NCBI RefSeq assembly: GCF_019047785.1
Contig: NZ_CP077290.1
Coordinates: forward strand, 1,860,001 to 1,924,000
DNA length: 64,000 bases
Direction of reading: 5' to 3'
Origin: Enterobacter cancerogenus
GTDB lineage: Bacteria > Pseudomonadota > Gammaproteobacteria > Enterobacterales > Enterobacteriaceae
The position numbers and the translations under genes were made by a program. A model generated the notes under the pieces. That model worked only from the letters and a program-made list of their open reading frames with translations. It did no database searches and was not told where the DNA came from. Of the stretch, positions 24,475 to 33,693 are shown one piece after another (the first letter of the stretch is position 1; each line of letters opens with the position of its first letter).

Positions 24475-24720
24475 AAAAAAGCCAGCAAAAACATTTTGCT
24501 GGCGGGTGATTAGCACCAATACTCAGTCACACATGATCGAGGCGAGTTAGCGAGAAGAGGTCGATTTCGTAACGTCCCACTGCATCAGTTCTTCAAGCAT
24601 TTTCAGCCGTTGCTCTGCACACTGGCGGGCCAGCCAGGACACACCCTGTGTCGCTAAAAAATACTGTTGATAAAACTGACGTGCGGTAGACCTCTTCATA
24701 ATTTACCTCCTCGCTTCATC
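24475..24720 (-). ncRNA. sgrS: SgrS small RNA (sugar-phosphate stress)
   Basis: Hfq-dependent sRNA made under glucose-phosphate stress that base-pairs with ptsG mRNA. The 5' end GATGAAGCGAGG resembles the E. coli start. The conserved pairing core GTGTGACTGAGTATTGGTG is at 24514-24532 on the minus strand. The terminator is a 10-bp stem GCCAGCAAAA/TTTTGCTGGC (24481-24503) followed by six T. Length about 246 bases against 227 in E. coli. It encodes SgrT and is divergent from sgrR. Confidence 0.93.
24547..24699 (-). CDS. sgrT: SgrT, small inhibitor of the glucose transporter
   Basis: Frame of 50 codons inside SgrS, starting at the ATG complementary to 24697-24699 with ribosome site GGAGG 7 bases upstream. 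It begins MKRSTARQFYQQYFLATQGV and contains the conserved block RLKMLEELMQWD. SgrT binds and inhibits the PtsG glucose permease in E. coli, acting alongside the RNA. It is longer than the 43-residue E. coli peptide at both ends. The stop lies 14 bases before the ptsG-pairing core, so the coding and pairing parts do not overlap. Confidence 0.92.
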   Translation of the reverse strand: MKRSTARQFYQQYFLATQGVSWLARQCAEQRLKMLEELMQWDVTKSTSSR

Positions 24721-24787
24721 AGGGAGAATTATTGGCTTAATATAGGGATAAATAAATTGCTGATTTTTTGTCAGGAGTTCCCCTTTT

Positions 24788-26443
24788 ATGCCGTCCGGTC
24801 GTCTGCAACAACAATTCATTCGCCTCTGGCAGTGCTGCGAGGGCCAGTCGCAGGAGACCACGCTTAACGAGCTGGCTGATTTGCTTAACTGTTCCCGACG
24901 CCATATGCGCACGCTGCTCAACACCATGCAGCAGCAGGGCTGGCTAAACTGGGAAGCAGAAGCCGGACGCGGCAAGCGCTCGCGTCTGACCTTTCTCTAT
25001 ACCGGCCTCGCCTTGCAGCAGCAGCGGGCGGAGGATCTGCTGGAGCAGGACAGAATCGATCAGCTGGTGCAACTGGTCGGTGACAAGGCGGCGGTGCGCC
25101 AGATGCTGGTCTCGCATCTCGGGCGGAGCTTCCGCCAGGGCCGTCACATTCTGCGGGTGCTGTACTACCGTCCGATGAAAAATCTGTTACCGGGAAGCGC
25201 CTTACGCCGCTCGGAAACGCACATGGCGCGGCAGATTTTCAGCGGCCTGACGCGCATAAATGAGGAAAACGGGGAACTCGAAGCCGATATTGCGCACCAC
25301 TGGCAACAGCTTTCTCCGCGCCACTGGCGCTTCTTTTTACGTCCCGGCATCCATTTCCATCACGGTCGCGAGCTGGAGATGAGCGACGTTATTGCCTCGT
25401 TAGAACGCGCCCGCAAGCTGCCGCTCTATTCGCATATCACCCGTCTTCATTCACCGACGGCCTGGACGCTGGATATTGAACTGTCGCAGCCGGATCAATG
25501 GCTCCCCTGGCTGCTGGGCTATGTGCCATCGATGATTTTGCCCGCCGAATGGGAATCACTGAACAACTTTGCCAGCCTGCCAATCGGCACCGGCCCGTAC
25601 GCCGTTTCCCGCAATAACAGTAACCAGCTCAAGATCCGCGCCTTTGATGACTACTTTGGCTACCGGGCGTTAATCGACGAGGTGAACGTCTGGGTACTGC
25701 CGGATATCACTGAAGAGCTGAGCGTGGGGCTGACGCTGGAAGGCCCGATGACCGGGGAAAAAGCCGTGGAGAGTCGCCTCGAAGAGGGCTGCTACTATCT
25801 GCTGTTCGACAGCCGCACCCACCGCGGTGCAAACCTGGAGGTTCGCCAGTGGATCAGCCACGTTCTTGCCCCCGCGAACCTGATTTATCACGCGGAAGAG
25901 CAGTACCAGTCGTGGTGGTTCCCGGCGTATGGGCTGCTTCCCCGCTGGCACCACGCGCGCCCGGTGCACGCTGAAAAGCCTGCCGGGCTGGAGTCCATCA
26001 CCCTGACATTCTATCGCGAGCACGTCGAGCACCGGTTTATCGCCAGAATCATGCACCGGCTGCTCGCCGCCGTGGGGGTGACGCTGGAGATCAAAGAGGT
26101 CGATTATGACGAATGGCATCGCGGCGAGGTGGTCAGCGACATCTGGCTGAACAGCGCTAACTTCACGCTGCCGCTTGATTTCTCGCTCTTCTCGCATCTT
26201 TATGAAGTGCCGCTGATCCAGCACTGTATCAACCGGGACTGGCAGCAGGACGCCGCCCAGTGGCGGGCGGGCGAAATGAATCTGGCCGTCTGGTGCCAGC
26301 AGCTGATGGCGGAGCAGGCAATCGTTCCGCTGATCCACCACTGGCTGATGATTCAGGGGCAACGCAGTATGCGCGGCCTGCGGATGAATACCCTCGGCTG
26401 GTTTGATTTTAAATCCGCCTGGTTTGCGCCGCCGGAACCATAA
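24788..26443 (+). CDS. sgrR: SgrR, transcriptional activator of sgrS
   Basis: DNA-binding activator that senses sugar-phosphate stress and turns on sgrS. It has 551 residues, as in E. coli. An N-terminal winged-helix domain (about 1-110) has [20 protein letters not shown] as recognition region, joined to a solute-binding-protein-like domain of the SBP_bac_5 type (about 160-500). Transcribed divergently from sgrS across about 67 bases, where both promoters must lie. Confidence 0.97.
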   Translation: MPSGRLQQQFIRLWQCCEGQSQETTLNELADLLNCSRRHMRTLLNTMQQQGWLNWEAEAGRGKRSRLTFLYTGLALQQQRAEDLLEQDRIDQLVQLVGDKAAVRQMLVSHLGRSFRQGRHILRVLYYRPMKNLLPGSALRRSETHMARQIFSGLTRINEENGELEADIAHHWQQLSPRHWRFFLRPGIHFHHGRELEMSDVIASLERARKLPLYSHITRLHSPTAWTLDIELSQPDQWLPWLLGYVPSMILPAEWESLNNFASLPIGTGPYAVSRNNSNQLKIRAFDDYFGYRALIDEVNVWVLPDITEELSVGLTLEGPMTGEKAVESRLEEGCYYLLFDSRTHRGANLEVRQWISHVLAPANLIYHAEEQYQSWWFPAYGLLPRWHHARPVHAEKPAGLESITLTFYREHVEHRFIARIMHRLLAAVGVTLEIKEVDYDEWHRGEVVSDIWLNSANFTLPLDFSLFSHLYEVPLIQHCINRDWQQDAAQWRAGEMNLAVWCQQLMAEQAIVPLIHHWLMIQGQRSMRGLRMNTLGWFDFKSAWFAPPEP

Positions 26444-26484
26444 CGCTTTCGAAATATTCACCAAATCATTACAATGCTGTCGTT

Positions 26485-26568
26485 CTCAACGGGGTGCTGC
26501 ATCACTGATGTGCGCTGAGATAATACCCGTCGAACCTGATCCGGATAACGCCGGCGAAGGGATTTGAG
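26485..26568 (+). promoter_or_regulatory. TPP riboswitch (THI element)
   Basis: Between sgrR and thiB. The conserved core is clear: ACGGGGTGC, then CTGAGATAATACCC, then GAACCTGATCCGGATAACGC and GGCGAAGGGA. The outer stem CTCAA (26485-26489) pairs with TTGAG (26564-26568). In E. coli this element controls thiBPQ by hiding the ribosome site when thiamine diphosphate binds; the thiB start is 43 bases further on. Confidence 0.95.
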
Positions 26569-26611
26569 GCTGTCGCTCAAAATCCTTTGCCACTCAACTT
26601 TGAGGTGCAAA

Positions 26612-27595
26612 GTGTTAAAAAAAGTTCTTCCCCTGCTGGCGCTGTTTGCGCTGCCTGCGTTTGCTAAGCCCGTTCTGACGGTCTACACCTACGACTCCTT
26701 CTCTGCCGACTGGGGCCCAGGCCCGGTGGTGAAAAAAGCCTTTGAAGCCGACTGCGGCTGCGAGCTGAAATTCGTGGCGCTGGAAGACGGCGTCTCGCTG
26801 CTGAACCGTCTGCGTATGGAAGGTAAAAACAGCAAAGCCGACGTCGTGCTGGGCCTCGATAACAACCTGCTGGATGCGGCCACGCAAACGAAGCTCTTTG
26901 CCAAAAGCGGCGTCGCGGCAGAGGCCGTTAACGTGCCGGGCGGCTGGAAAAACGACACCTTCGTGCCGTTCGACTACGGCTACTTCGCGTTTGTATATGA
27001 CAAAAACAAGCTCAAGAATCCGCCAAAAAGCCTGAAGGAGCTGGTTGAAAGCGACCAGAAATGGCGCGTGATTTATGAAGATCCGCGCACCAGCACCCCC
27101 GGGCTTGGCCTGCTGCTGTGGATGCAAAAAGTCTACGGCGATAAAGCGCCTGACGCGTGGCAGAAACTGGCCGCCAAAACCGTTACCGTGACCAAGGGCT
27201 GGAGCGAGGCTTACGGCCTGTTCCTGAAAGGGGAAAGCGATCTGGTGCTGAGCTACACCACCTCTCCGGCCTACCACATTATCAGCGAGAAGAAAGATAA
27301 CTACGCCGCCGCCGATTTTGCCGAAGGCCATTATCTGCAGGTGGAAGTCGCCGCGCGTACCGCCGCGAGCAAACAGCCGGAGCTGGCTGAGAAGTTCCTG
27401 AAATTTATGATCTCCCCTGCGTTCCAGAATGCCATTCCGACGGGCAACTGGATGTACCCGGTTATCGACGTGACGCTGCCCGCTGGCTTTGACACCTTGA
27501 CCAAACCGCAAACCGCGCTGGAATTTACACCGCAGCAGGTTGCCGCAGAGCGCGGTACATGGGTAAGTGAATGGCAACGCGCCGTCAGCCGCTGA
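26612..27595 (+). CDS. thiB: Thiamine/TPP periplasmic binding protein
   Basis: Periplasmic receptor of the thiamine, TMP and TPP ABC transporter. I chose the GTG at 26612 with GAGG 6 bases upstream: this gives 327 residues, the E. coli length, and a normal signal peptide LKKVLPLLALFALPAFA cleaved after Ala18 to give KPVLTVYTYDSF. A longer frame from TTG at 26564 would start inside the riboswitch. Family blocks such as VVLGLDNNLLDAA and FVPFDYGYFAFVYD are present. It overlaps thiP by 25 bases. Confidence 0.96.
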   Translation: MLKKVLPLLALFALPAFAKPVLTVYTYDSFSADWGPGPVVKKAFEADCGCELKFVALEDGVSLLNRLRMEGKNSKADVVLGLDNNLLDAATQTKLFAKSGVAAEAVNVPGGWKNDTFVPFDYGYFAFVYDKNKLKNPPKSLKELVESDQKWRVIYEDPRTSTPGLGLLLWMQKVYGDKAPDAWQKLAAKTVTVTKGWSEAYGLFLKGESDLVLSYTTSPAYHIISEKKDNYAAADFAEGHYLQVEVAARTAASKQPELAEKFLKFMISPAFQNAIPTGNWMYPVIDVTLPAGFDTLTKPQTALEFTPQQVAAERGTWVSEWQRAVSR

Positions 27596-29181
27596 TCCCT
27601 GGCTGGTTACTCCCCGGGCTACTCGCCGCCATGCTGATGGTGACGGTCAGCCTGGGTGCCTTTCTTGCGCTGTGGCTGAACGCGCCCGAGGGCGACCTGC
27701 TCGCGCTCTGGCATGACAGCTATCTCTGGCACGTCGTCCGCTTCTCCTTCTGGCAGGCGTTTCTCTCGTCGATGCTCTCGGTGGTGCCGGCCATTTTCCT
27801 GGCTCGCGCGCTCTATCGCCGACGTTTCCCCGGCAGACAGGCGCTGCTGCGCCTGTGCGCCATGACGTTGATTCTGCCCGTGCTGGTGGCAGTGTTCGGG
27901 ATCCTGAGCGTCTATGGCCGCCAGGGCTGGCTCTCCTCGCTGTCTGGTCTGCTAGGCCTGGAGTGGACCTTCTCCCCTTACGGGCTGCAGGGCATTCTGC
28001 TGGCGCACATCTTTTTTAATATGCCGATGGCAACCCGGCTCTTTTTACAGGCGCTGGAGGCCATTCCGGGCGAGCAGCGGCAGATTGCCGCCCAGCTCGG
28101 GATGCGAGGCTGGTCGTTCTTCCGCTTCGTGGAGTGGCCGTGGCTGCGCCGCCAGATCCCGCCCGTTGCCGCGCTTATCTTTATGCTCTGCTTCGCCAGC
28201 TTCGCCACCGTGCTCTCCCTCGGCGGTGGCCCGCTGGCCACCACCATTGAGCTGGCGATTTATCAGGCCCTGAGTTACGACTACGATCCCGGGCGTGCCG
28301 CGCTACTGGCAATCGTGCAGATGATGTGCTGCCTGGCGCTGGTTCTTCTGAGCCAGCGCTTAAGCAAAGCCATTCCTCCCGGCAGCAATCAAATTGCGGG
28401 CTGGCGCGATCCGCAGGACAGCACGCACAGCCGCATTACGGACGGCATTCTGATTGTGATGGCGCTGATGCTGATGCTCCCGCCGCTGATCGCGGTTGTC
28501 GTCGATGGCTTAAATCCGGCGATGGCGTCCGTGCTGCAGCAGCCGGTTCTGTGGCAGGCGACGTGGACCTCGCTGCGCATCGCGCTGGCCGCCGGTCTGC
28601 TGTGCGTCGTTCTGACCATGATGCTGCTCTGGAGCAGCCGCGAACTGTACGCCCGCCATGCACGCAAGGCCGGGCAAGCCCTTGAGCTGACGGGGATGTT
28701 GATCCTCGCGATGCCGGGGATCGTGCTGGCGACGGGCTTCTTTTTACTCTTTAACAGCACCGTCGGCCTGCCAGAAAGCGCAGACGGTATCGTGATTTTT
28801 ACCAACGCCCTGATGGCCATTCCGTATGCGCTCAAGGTGCTGGAAAACCCGATGCGCGATATCAACAGCCGCTACGGTTTGCTGTGTCAGTCGCTGGGAA
28901 TGCAGGGCTGGCGTCGGATAAACGTCGTCGAACTGCGCGCGCTGAAGCGCCCGCTGGCCCAGGCGCTGGCCTTCGCCTGCGTGCTGTCGATTGGGGATTT
29001 CGGCGTCGTCGCCCTCTTCGGCAATGACGATTTCCGCACGCTACCGTTCTGGCTGTATCAGCAAATTGGCTCTTACCGTAGCCAGGACGGGGCTGTCACC
29101 GCGCTATTACTGCTGCTGCTGTGCTTTGCGTTATTTACCGTTATCGAAAAAATCCCGGGGCGTGATGTTAAAACTGACTGA
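27571..29181 (+). CDS. thiP: Thiamine/TPP ABC transporter permease
   Basis: Inner-membrane permease of the ThiBPQ importer. It has 536 residues in two homologous halves of about six helices, a fused permease of the iron/thiamine type. Each half has a coupling-loop region: [20 protein letters not shown] near residue 170 and [20 protein letters not shown] near 440. The start [16 protein letters not shown] equals the E. coli N-terminus. It overlaps thiB by 25 and thiQ by 17 bases. Confidence 0.97.
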   Translation: MATRRQPLIPGWLLPGLLAAMLMVTVSLGAFLALWLNAPEGDLLALWHDSYLWHVVRFSFWQAFLSSMLSVVPAIFLARALYRRRFPGRQALLRLCAMTLILPVLVAVFGILSVYGRQGWLSSLSGLLGLEWTFSPYGLQGILLAHIFFNMPMATRLFLQALEAIPGEQRQIAAQLGMRGWSFFRFVEWPWLRRQIPPVAALIFMLCFASFATVLSLGGGPLATTIELAIYQALSYDYDPGRAALLAIVQMMCCLALVLLSQRLSKAIPPGSNQIAGWRDPQDSTHSRITDGILIVMALMLMLPPLIAVVVDGLNPAMASVLQQPVLWQATWTSLRIALAAGLLCVVLTMMLLWSSRELYARHARKAGQALELTGMLILAMPGIVLATGFFLLFNSTVGLPESADGIVIFTNALMAIPYALKVLENPMRDINSRYGLLCQSLGMQGWRRINVVELRALKRPLAQALAFACVLSIGDFGVVALFGNDDFRTLPFWLYQQIGSYRSQDGAVTALLLLLLCFALFTVIEKIPGRDVKTD

Positions 29182-29866
29182 TGTAACCTGGCTGTACCAG
29201 CATCTGCCGATGCGTTTCACGCTGTCCGTTCGACAGGGCGAAATGATTGCAGTCCTTGGCCCGAGCGGTGCCGGGAAGAGTACGTTGCTCAACCTGATTG
29301 CCGGTTTTCTGCAACCGGCCAGCGGGTCAATCATGATTGAAAACCGGGACCATACCCGCACACCCCCGGCAAAGCGCCCGGTGTCGATGCTGTTTCAGGA
29401 AAATAACCTGTTCACGCATCTGACCGTGCGACAAAACATCGCCCTGGGGATGAACCCGGGCATGAAGCTGAACGATGCACAGCGTCATAAGCTTGATACG
29501 ATCGCCGCCCAGATGGGGATCGCCGACTTCATCGACAGGCTGCCCGGCGAACTGTCCGGCGGCCAGCGTCAGCGGGTCGCACTGGCGCGCTGCCTGGTTC
29601 GCGAGCAGCCGGTGCTGCTGCTGGATGAGCCGTTTTCGGCGCTCGACCCGGCCCTGCGTCAGGAGATGCTCGCGCTGGTGCAGGACGTCTGCCAGCGCCA
29701 GCAGCTCACGATGCTTATGGTATCCCATAGCATTGAAGATGCGGCGCGGATTGCGCAGCGATCGGTGGTGGTCGCCGAGGGGCGGATTCTGTGGGATGGG
29801 GAAACGGAAGAACTGCTGAGCGGTAGAGCGGGGGTGTCTTCACTGCTGGGTATTCATGCGGTCTGA
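29165..29866 (+). CDS. thiQ: Thiamine/TPP ABC transporter ATPase
   Basis: Cytoplasmic ATPase of ThiBPQ. I placed the start at the ATG of 29165-29167, giving 233 residues (E. coli 232); a longer in-frame extension lies inside thiP. Walker [10 protein letters not shown] is at 32-40, signature LSGGQ at 130-134, Walker B LLLDEP at 151-156 and the switch histidine at 188 in MVSHS. The 17-base overlap with thiP implies coupling. Confidence 0.96.
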   Translation: MLKLTDVTWLYQHLPMRFTLSVRQGEMIAVLGPSGAGKSTLLNLIAGFLQPASGSIMIENRDHTRTPPAKRPVSMLFQENNLFTHLTVRQNIALGMNPGMKLNDAQRHKLDTIAAQMGIADFIDRLPGELSGGQRQRVALARCLVREQPVLLLDEPFSALDPALRQEMLALVQDVCQRQQLTMLMVSHSIEDAARIAQRSVVVAEGRILWDGETEELLSGRAGVSSLLGIHAV

Positions 29867-29868
29867 GG

Positions 29869-29889
29869 CCCTCTCCCACAGGGAGAGGG
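29869..29889. repeat. CCCTCTCCC hairpin repeat, thiQ/yabI junction
   Basis: Perfect 9-bp stem CCCTCTCCC/GGGAGAGGG with a 3-base loop, just after the thiQ stop. The T run (AAAAAA on plus, 29890-29895) lies on the wrong side for terminating yabI, and thiQ has none, so I class it as a repeat hairpin. It is related to the elements at 35978-36054 and 50035-50058. Confidence 0.6.
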
Positions 29890-29897
29890 AAAAAAGA

Positions 29898-30665
29898 TTA
29901 ACGGCTTACCACCTTCAGCAGGATCTCACCGTATACCGGCATCATCGGGTGGCGAATCAGCGCCACCAGTGCCACTACCGCCACACCCAGCGTCAGCGGG
30001 GCCAGCCACAGCAGGCGAGTGCGCGGCAGATAGCGCGTCAGGCGATCGGTACTGGCTTTCGCGCTGCGCCATAACCGCCAGCACAGCCATACCGCCAGCC
30101 AGAGCAGCACAGCTGTTCCCAGCAGCAGCCACTTAAACTCCCCGCTTTGCATCCCGTCAGGGATATCGATTGCCGCCCCCGCGAGGATCCCCGGCAGGAA
30201 GTAGAACGGCGGCCAGAAGACGCAGCCGATGATGTTCGGCACCACGAATTTCGCCACGGGCAGATCGAGCATGCCGGCCACCATCGGCACCAGCGGACGC
30301 GTTGGTCCGACAAAGCGCCCCACCAGAATCGTAAACATGCTGTGTTGATGCAGCGCGTGCTCGGTTTTATCCAGCAGCGCTTTGTTCTTTTTCATGAACG
30401 ACCAGCGGTGCAGCGGTTTCTTAAAGCGCCAGCCCAGCCAGAAGGAGATCCAGTCTCCCAGCAAACAGCCGATGATCCCGGCCATCCACGCCTGCCAGAA
30501 ATTGACCTCACCGCTGCCGATAAGCGCACCAAGCCCCGCCATCATCACGGTGCCGGGCAGGATCAGCCCCACCAGCGCCAGCGATTCCAGAAACGCCACC
30601 AGCGCCACGGCGATGAGCGAGTACATAACGGACTGGGTGATAAAATGTTCCAGCAATGCCTGCAT
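29898..30665 (-). CDS. yabI: DedA-family inner membrane protein YabI
   Basis: Polytopic membrane protein of the DedA/VTT family, some of whose members flip undecaprenyl phosphate or other lipids; the specific role of YabI is not settled. It has 255 residues. Family motifs: FLESLALVGLILPGTVMMAG, the half-loop GDWISFWLGWRFKKPL, and GRFVGPTRPLVPMVAGM with its conserved arginines. It is convergent with thiQ and downstream of araC, as in E. coli. Confidence 0.95.
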   Translation of the reverse strand: MQALLEHFITQSVMYSLIAVALVAFLESLALVGLILPGTVMMAGLGALIGSGEVNFWQAWMAGIIGCLLGDWISFWLGWRFKKPLHRWSFMKKNKALLDKTEHALHQHSMFTILVGRFVGPTRPLVPMVAGMLDLPVAKFVVPNIIGCVFWPPFYFLPGILAGAAIDIPDGMQSGEFKWLLLGTAVLLWLAVWLCWRLWRSAKASTDRLTRYLPRTRLLWLAPLTLGVAVVALVALIRHPMMPVYGEILLKVVSR

Positions 30666-30793
30666 AACTATTCCGGTCAGAAAACGAATCAGCGATTCTG
30701 CTTAGCGCCCTGCACCGCGTCAAGGCATCAATTGTCTGAATAGTTTACAGGGTGCTTTCCAGGTTCACCCGCCTGTTTATCTTTTTTTACCGT

Positions 30794-31639
30794 TTATTCA
30801 CATCCAGCCCGAAATTCACTGGGGCTGGCACCCGTACACTTTTTAAAGACGCGGGAAAAGTAGAGCTGATCTTCAAAGCCGACGTTGCGCCCGACGGTCG
30901 CAATCGGCATCCGGGTGGTGCTCAGCAGCAGCTTCGCCTGGCTGATGCGCTGATCCTCGCGCCAGCTCAGCACGCTGACCCCCAGTTGCTGACGGAAAAG
31001 GTGCGACAAGCGTGACGGTGAAAGGCAGACATGCTGGGCGACGCTGGCGATATCAAACTGGCTGTCGGCGAGGTGATCGCTGATGTACTGGCAGGCATCG
31101 CGCACGCGGTTATCCAGCGGCGGGTTCAGCGATTCGTTGATCGCCTCCATCCGGCGCAGCAAGACCTGCTCAAGCAGGTTAATCGCCAGCAGCTCGGCGT
31201 AGCGCCCGCCGGCCTGCCCCGCCTCAATAATCTGGGCAAACAGCTCGCGGAACTGCGCCTGATGGGCCTCGTCCGGGCGATAAAAACCGGTATGCGCAAA
31301 AATGGCGGGCCACGACAGCCACTCCTGCCAGTAGGCGCGCGGGCGGAAATAGACCCACTGGTGATACCACTCTTTGGCATCCGGATGACGCCCGTAGTGG
31401 TGGATCTCTCCCGGCGGGAACAGCAGGATGTCGCCGGGCCGGCAGATAAACTGCCGATCGTTATTTTTGATAACCCCTTCACCGCGCACGGTGAGGTTCA
31501 AAATGTAGCCTTTCATTCCCAGCGGTCGATCGACGTAAAAATCAAGATACCCGTCGGCTTCAATGGGGGTTAACCCCGCCACCAGATGGGCGTTAAACGA
31601 GTATCCCGGCAACAGGGGATCGTTTTGCGTTTCGGCCAT
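30794..31639 (-). CDS. araC: Arabinose operon regulator AraC
   Basis: Dual regulator of araBAD and of itself. I chose the start [18 protein letters not shown] at the ATG complementary to 31637-31639, matching the E. coli N-terminal arm; a GGGAG lies 10 bases upstream. This gives 281 residues. The N-terminal arm and cupin-like arabinose-binding/dimer domain (about 1-165) are followed by a linker and the double-HTH domain ([20 protein letters not shown] and [20 protein letters not shown]). The C-terminus ends at AGCE, 11 residues shorter than E. coli AraC; the DNA-binding core is complete. Confidence 0.97.
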   Translation of the reverse strand: MAETQNDPLLPGYSFNAHLVAGLTPIEADGYLDFYVDRPLGMKGYILNLTVRGEGVIKNNDRQFICRPGDILLFPPGEIHHYGRHPDAKEWYHQWVYFRPRAYWQEWLSWPAIFAHTGFYRPDEAHQAQFRELFAQIIEAGQAGGRYAELLAINLLEQVLLRRMEAINESLNPPLDNRVRDACQYISDHLADSQFDIASVAQHVCLSPSRLSHLFRQQLGVSVLSWREDQRISQAKLLLSTTRMPIATVGRNVGFEDQLYFSRVFKKCTGASPSEFRAGCE

Positions 31640-31668
31640 AAACTCAGTTCTCCCGGCGGTCCTGAAGG

Positions 31669-31687
31669 AAACCAATTGTCCATATCG
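31669..31687. promoter_or_regulatory. araO2 operator half-site
   Basis: The sequence AAACCAATTGTCCATATCG in the araC leader closely matches the E. coli araO2 site. It lies about 208 bases from araI1 (centre to centre), the distance expected for the repressing DNA loop formed by AraC without arabinose. Confidence 0.82.
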
Positions 31688-31810
31688 TTAAAAGCAGGAT
31701 AAAAATGGCCCGCGAAACGATCCTACACGCATCTCGCCGCTTTTACGTCCGCCATGTTTCAGCCTTTTCCCCTGATTTCTCCACGCTGGCGTGCAGATAA
31801 GCAGTAACAA

Positions 31811-31846
31811 AAGTGTCTATAAGTACGGCAGAAATGTCCACATTGA
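31811..31846. promoter_or_regulatory. araO1 operator
   Basis: AAGTGTCTATAAGTACGGCA followed by GAAATGTCCACATTG matches the E. coli araO1 L/R half-sites nearly base for base. It overlaps the expected araC promoter and serves AraC autoregulation. Confidence 0.78.
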
Positions 31847-31868
31847 TTATTTGCACGGCGTCACACTT
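31847..31868 (+). promoter_or_regulatory. CRP site of the ara control region
   Basis: Contains TTTGCACGGCGTCACA, identical in the core to the E. coli ara CRP site, between araO1 and araI. It supports cAMP-dependent activation of araBAD and araC. Confidence 0.8.
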
Positions 31869-31878
31869 TCAAACGTAA

Positions 31879-31942
31879 CAGCAATTTAATCCATAAGATT
31901 AGCGGATCCTGCCTGACGATTTTTGCCCCCAGTCTCTAATGT
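31879..31942 (+). promoter_or_regulatory. araI1-araI2 and araBAD promoter
   Basis: araI1 CAGCAATTTAATCCATA (31879-31895) and araI2 AGATTAGCGGATCCTGC (31896-31912) are direct repeats where AraC activates with arabinose. The -10 candidate TAATGT is at 31937-31942. Compared with E. coli as I recall it, araI2 is almost unchanged while araI1 differs at a few positions. Confidence 0.85.
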
Positions 31943-31974
31943 TCTTCCATACCTGTTTTCGATGGAGCAACACC

Positions 31975-33684
31975 ATGGCAATTGCGATTGGCCTCGACTT
32001 TGGCAGCGACTCGGTTCGCGCGCTGGCAGTGGACTGCAACACTGGCCAGGAGATAGCAACCAGCGTTGAGTGGTACCCGCGCTGGCAAGAGGGGCGCTAT
32101 TGCGATGCGCCGAATAACCAGTTCCGTCACCATCCGCGGGATTACATTGAGTCGATGGAAGCGGCGATCAAAACCGTGCTGGCGGAGCTCACCGACGCCC
32201 AGCGTGCGGACGTCGTGGGCATTGGCGTGGACAGCACCGGCTCAACGCCAGCCCCCGTGGATGCCGAAGGCCGCGTGCTGGCGCTGCGCCCGGAGTTTGC
32301 CGACAACCCGAACGCCATGTTCGTGCTGTGGAAAGACCATACCGCCGTTGAAGAAGCCGAAGCCATTACCCGTTTGTGCCACCAGCCCGGCAAAACCGAC
32401 TACTCGCGCTTTATTGGCGGCGTTTACTCCAGCGAATGGTTCTGGGCCAAGATCCTGCACGTGACCCGCGCAGACGCGTCAGTGGCGCAGGCGGCGGCGT
32501 CCTGGATTGAGCTTTGCGACTGGGTACCCGCCCTGCTTTCCGGCACCACACGTCCGCAGGATATCCGTCGCGGTCGCTGTAGCGCCGGGCATAAATCTCT
32601 GTGGCACGAGAGCTGGGGCGGGCTGCCGCCTGCGGCGTTCTTCGATGAGCTTGATCCGGTTATCAACAAGAGCCTGACCTACCCGCTGTTTACCGACACC
32701 TTTACCGCCGATATCCCGGTTGGCACGCTCTGTCAGGAGTGGGCGACGCGCCTTGGGCTGCCGCAAAACGTGGCGATCTCCGGCGGCGCGTTTGACTGCC
32801 ATATGGGTGCGGTCGGCGCCGGTGCGCAGCCAAACACCCTGGTGAAAGTCATAGGCACCTCAACCTGCGACATCCTGATGGCCGATAAAGCCAGCGTGGG
32901 TGACCGCGCGGTGAAAGGCATTTGCGGCCAGGTTGATGGCAGCGTCGTGCCGGACCTTATCGGCCTTGAGGCGGGCCAGTCGGCCTTTGGCGATATCTAC
33001 GCCTGGTTTGGCCGCGTGCTGGGCTGGCCGCTGGATCGGCTGGCAGCCACGCATCCTGAACTGAAAGCGCAGATTTCTGAAAGCAAAAAGCAGCTACTGC
33101 CGCAGCTTACGGAAGCCTGGGCAACGAACCCTTCTCTTGATCATCTTCCGGTGGTACTCGACTGGTTTAACGGTCGCCGCACGCCGTTTGCAAATCAGCG
33201 CCTGAAAGGGGTGATTACCGATCTCAACCTGGCGACCGACGCGCCCGCGCTGTTTGGCGGCCTGATTGCGGCGACCGCCTTTGGTGCCCGCGCCATTATG
33301 GAGTGTTTCACAGAGCAGGGTATCGACGTCGACAACGTGATGGCGCTCGGCGGCATCGCCCGTAAAAACCCGGTGATCATGCAGGCCTGCTGCGACGTTC
33401 TGAATCGTCCGCTGCAGATTGTGGCCTCCGATCAGTGCTGCGCGCTTGGCGCGGCGATTTTTGCCGCCGTAGCCGCAGGCGTTCACGCGGATATTCCGGC
33501 GGCACAAACACACATGGCGAGCGCGGTGGAAAGTACGCTCCAGCCGCATCCTCAGCAGGCGCAGCGCTTCGAACAGCTTTACCAGCGCTACCAGCAGTGG
33601 GCGAAAAGCGCCGAACTTCACTATCTCCCTGTCGCCGCCCCGGCTAAAAACGCCGCGGATGCTACGGCAACCCTGACTCATTAA
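31975..33684 (+). CDS. araB: L-ribulokinase
   Basis: FGGY-family kinase that phosphorylates L-ribulose, the second step of arabinose use. The start at 31975 (GGAG 8 bases upstream) gives 569 residues, against 566 in E. coli; an upstream ATG at 31939 lies in the promoter. The N-terminal phosphate loop is [29 protein letters not shown] and the C-terminal FGGY signature stretch ([14 protein letters not shown], then [14 protein letters not shown]) are present. First gene of araBAD; araA follows after 9 bases. Confidence 0.97.
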   Translation: MAIAIGLDFGSDSVRALAVDCNTGQEIATSVEWYPRWQEGRYCDAPNNQFRHHPRDYIESMEAAIKTVLAELTDAQRADVVGIGVDSTGSTPAPVDAEGRVLALRPEFADNPNAMFVLWKDHTAVEEAEAITRLCHQPGKTDYSRFIGGVYSSEWFWAKILHVTRADASVAQAAASWIELCDWVPALLSGTTRPQDIRRGRCSAGHKSLWHESWGGLPPAAFFDELDPVINKSLTYPLFTDTFTADIPVGTLCQEWATRLGLPQNVAISGGAFDCHMGAVGAGAQPNTLVKVIGTSTCDILMADKASVGDRAVKGICGQVDGSVVPDLIGLEAGQSAFGDIYAWFGRVLGWPLDRLAATHPELKAQISESKKQLLPQLTEAWATNPSLDHLPVVLDWFNGRRTPFANQRLKGVITDLNLATDAPALFGGLIAATAFGARAIMECFTEQGIDVDNVMALGGIARKNPVIMQACCDVLNRPLQIVASDQCCALGAAIFAAVAAGVHADIPAAQTHMASAVESTLQPHPQQAQRFEQLYQRYQQWAKSAELHYLPVAAPAKNAADATATLTH

Positions 33685-33693
33685 GGACACGAT

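Noticed and set aside
26564..26611. Upstream TTG start for thiB
   Set aside because: It would begin in the riboswitch stem and put 16 non-signal residues before a normal signal peptide; GTG at 26612 has a proper ribosome site.
29869..29895. Hairpin plus A run at thiQ/yabI considered as a yabI terminator
   Set aside because: On the minus strand the T run comes before the stem, not after it.
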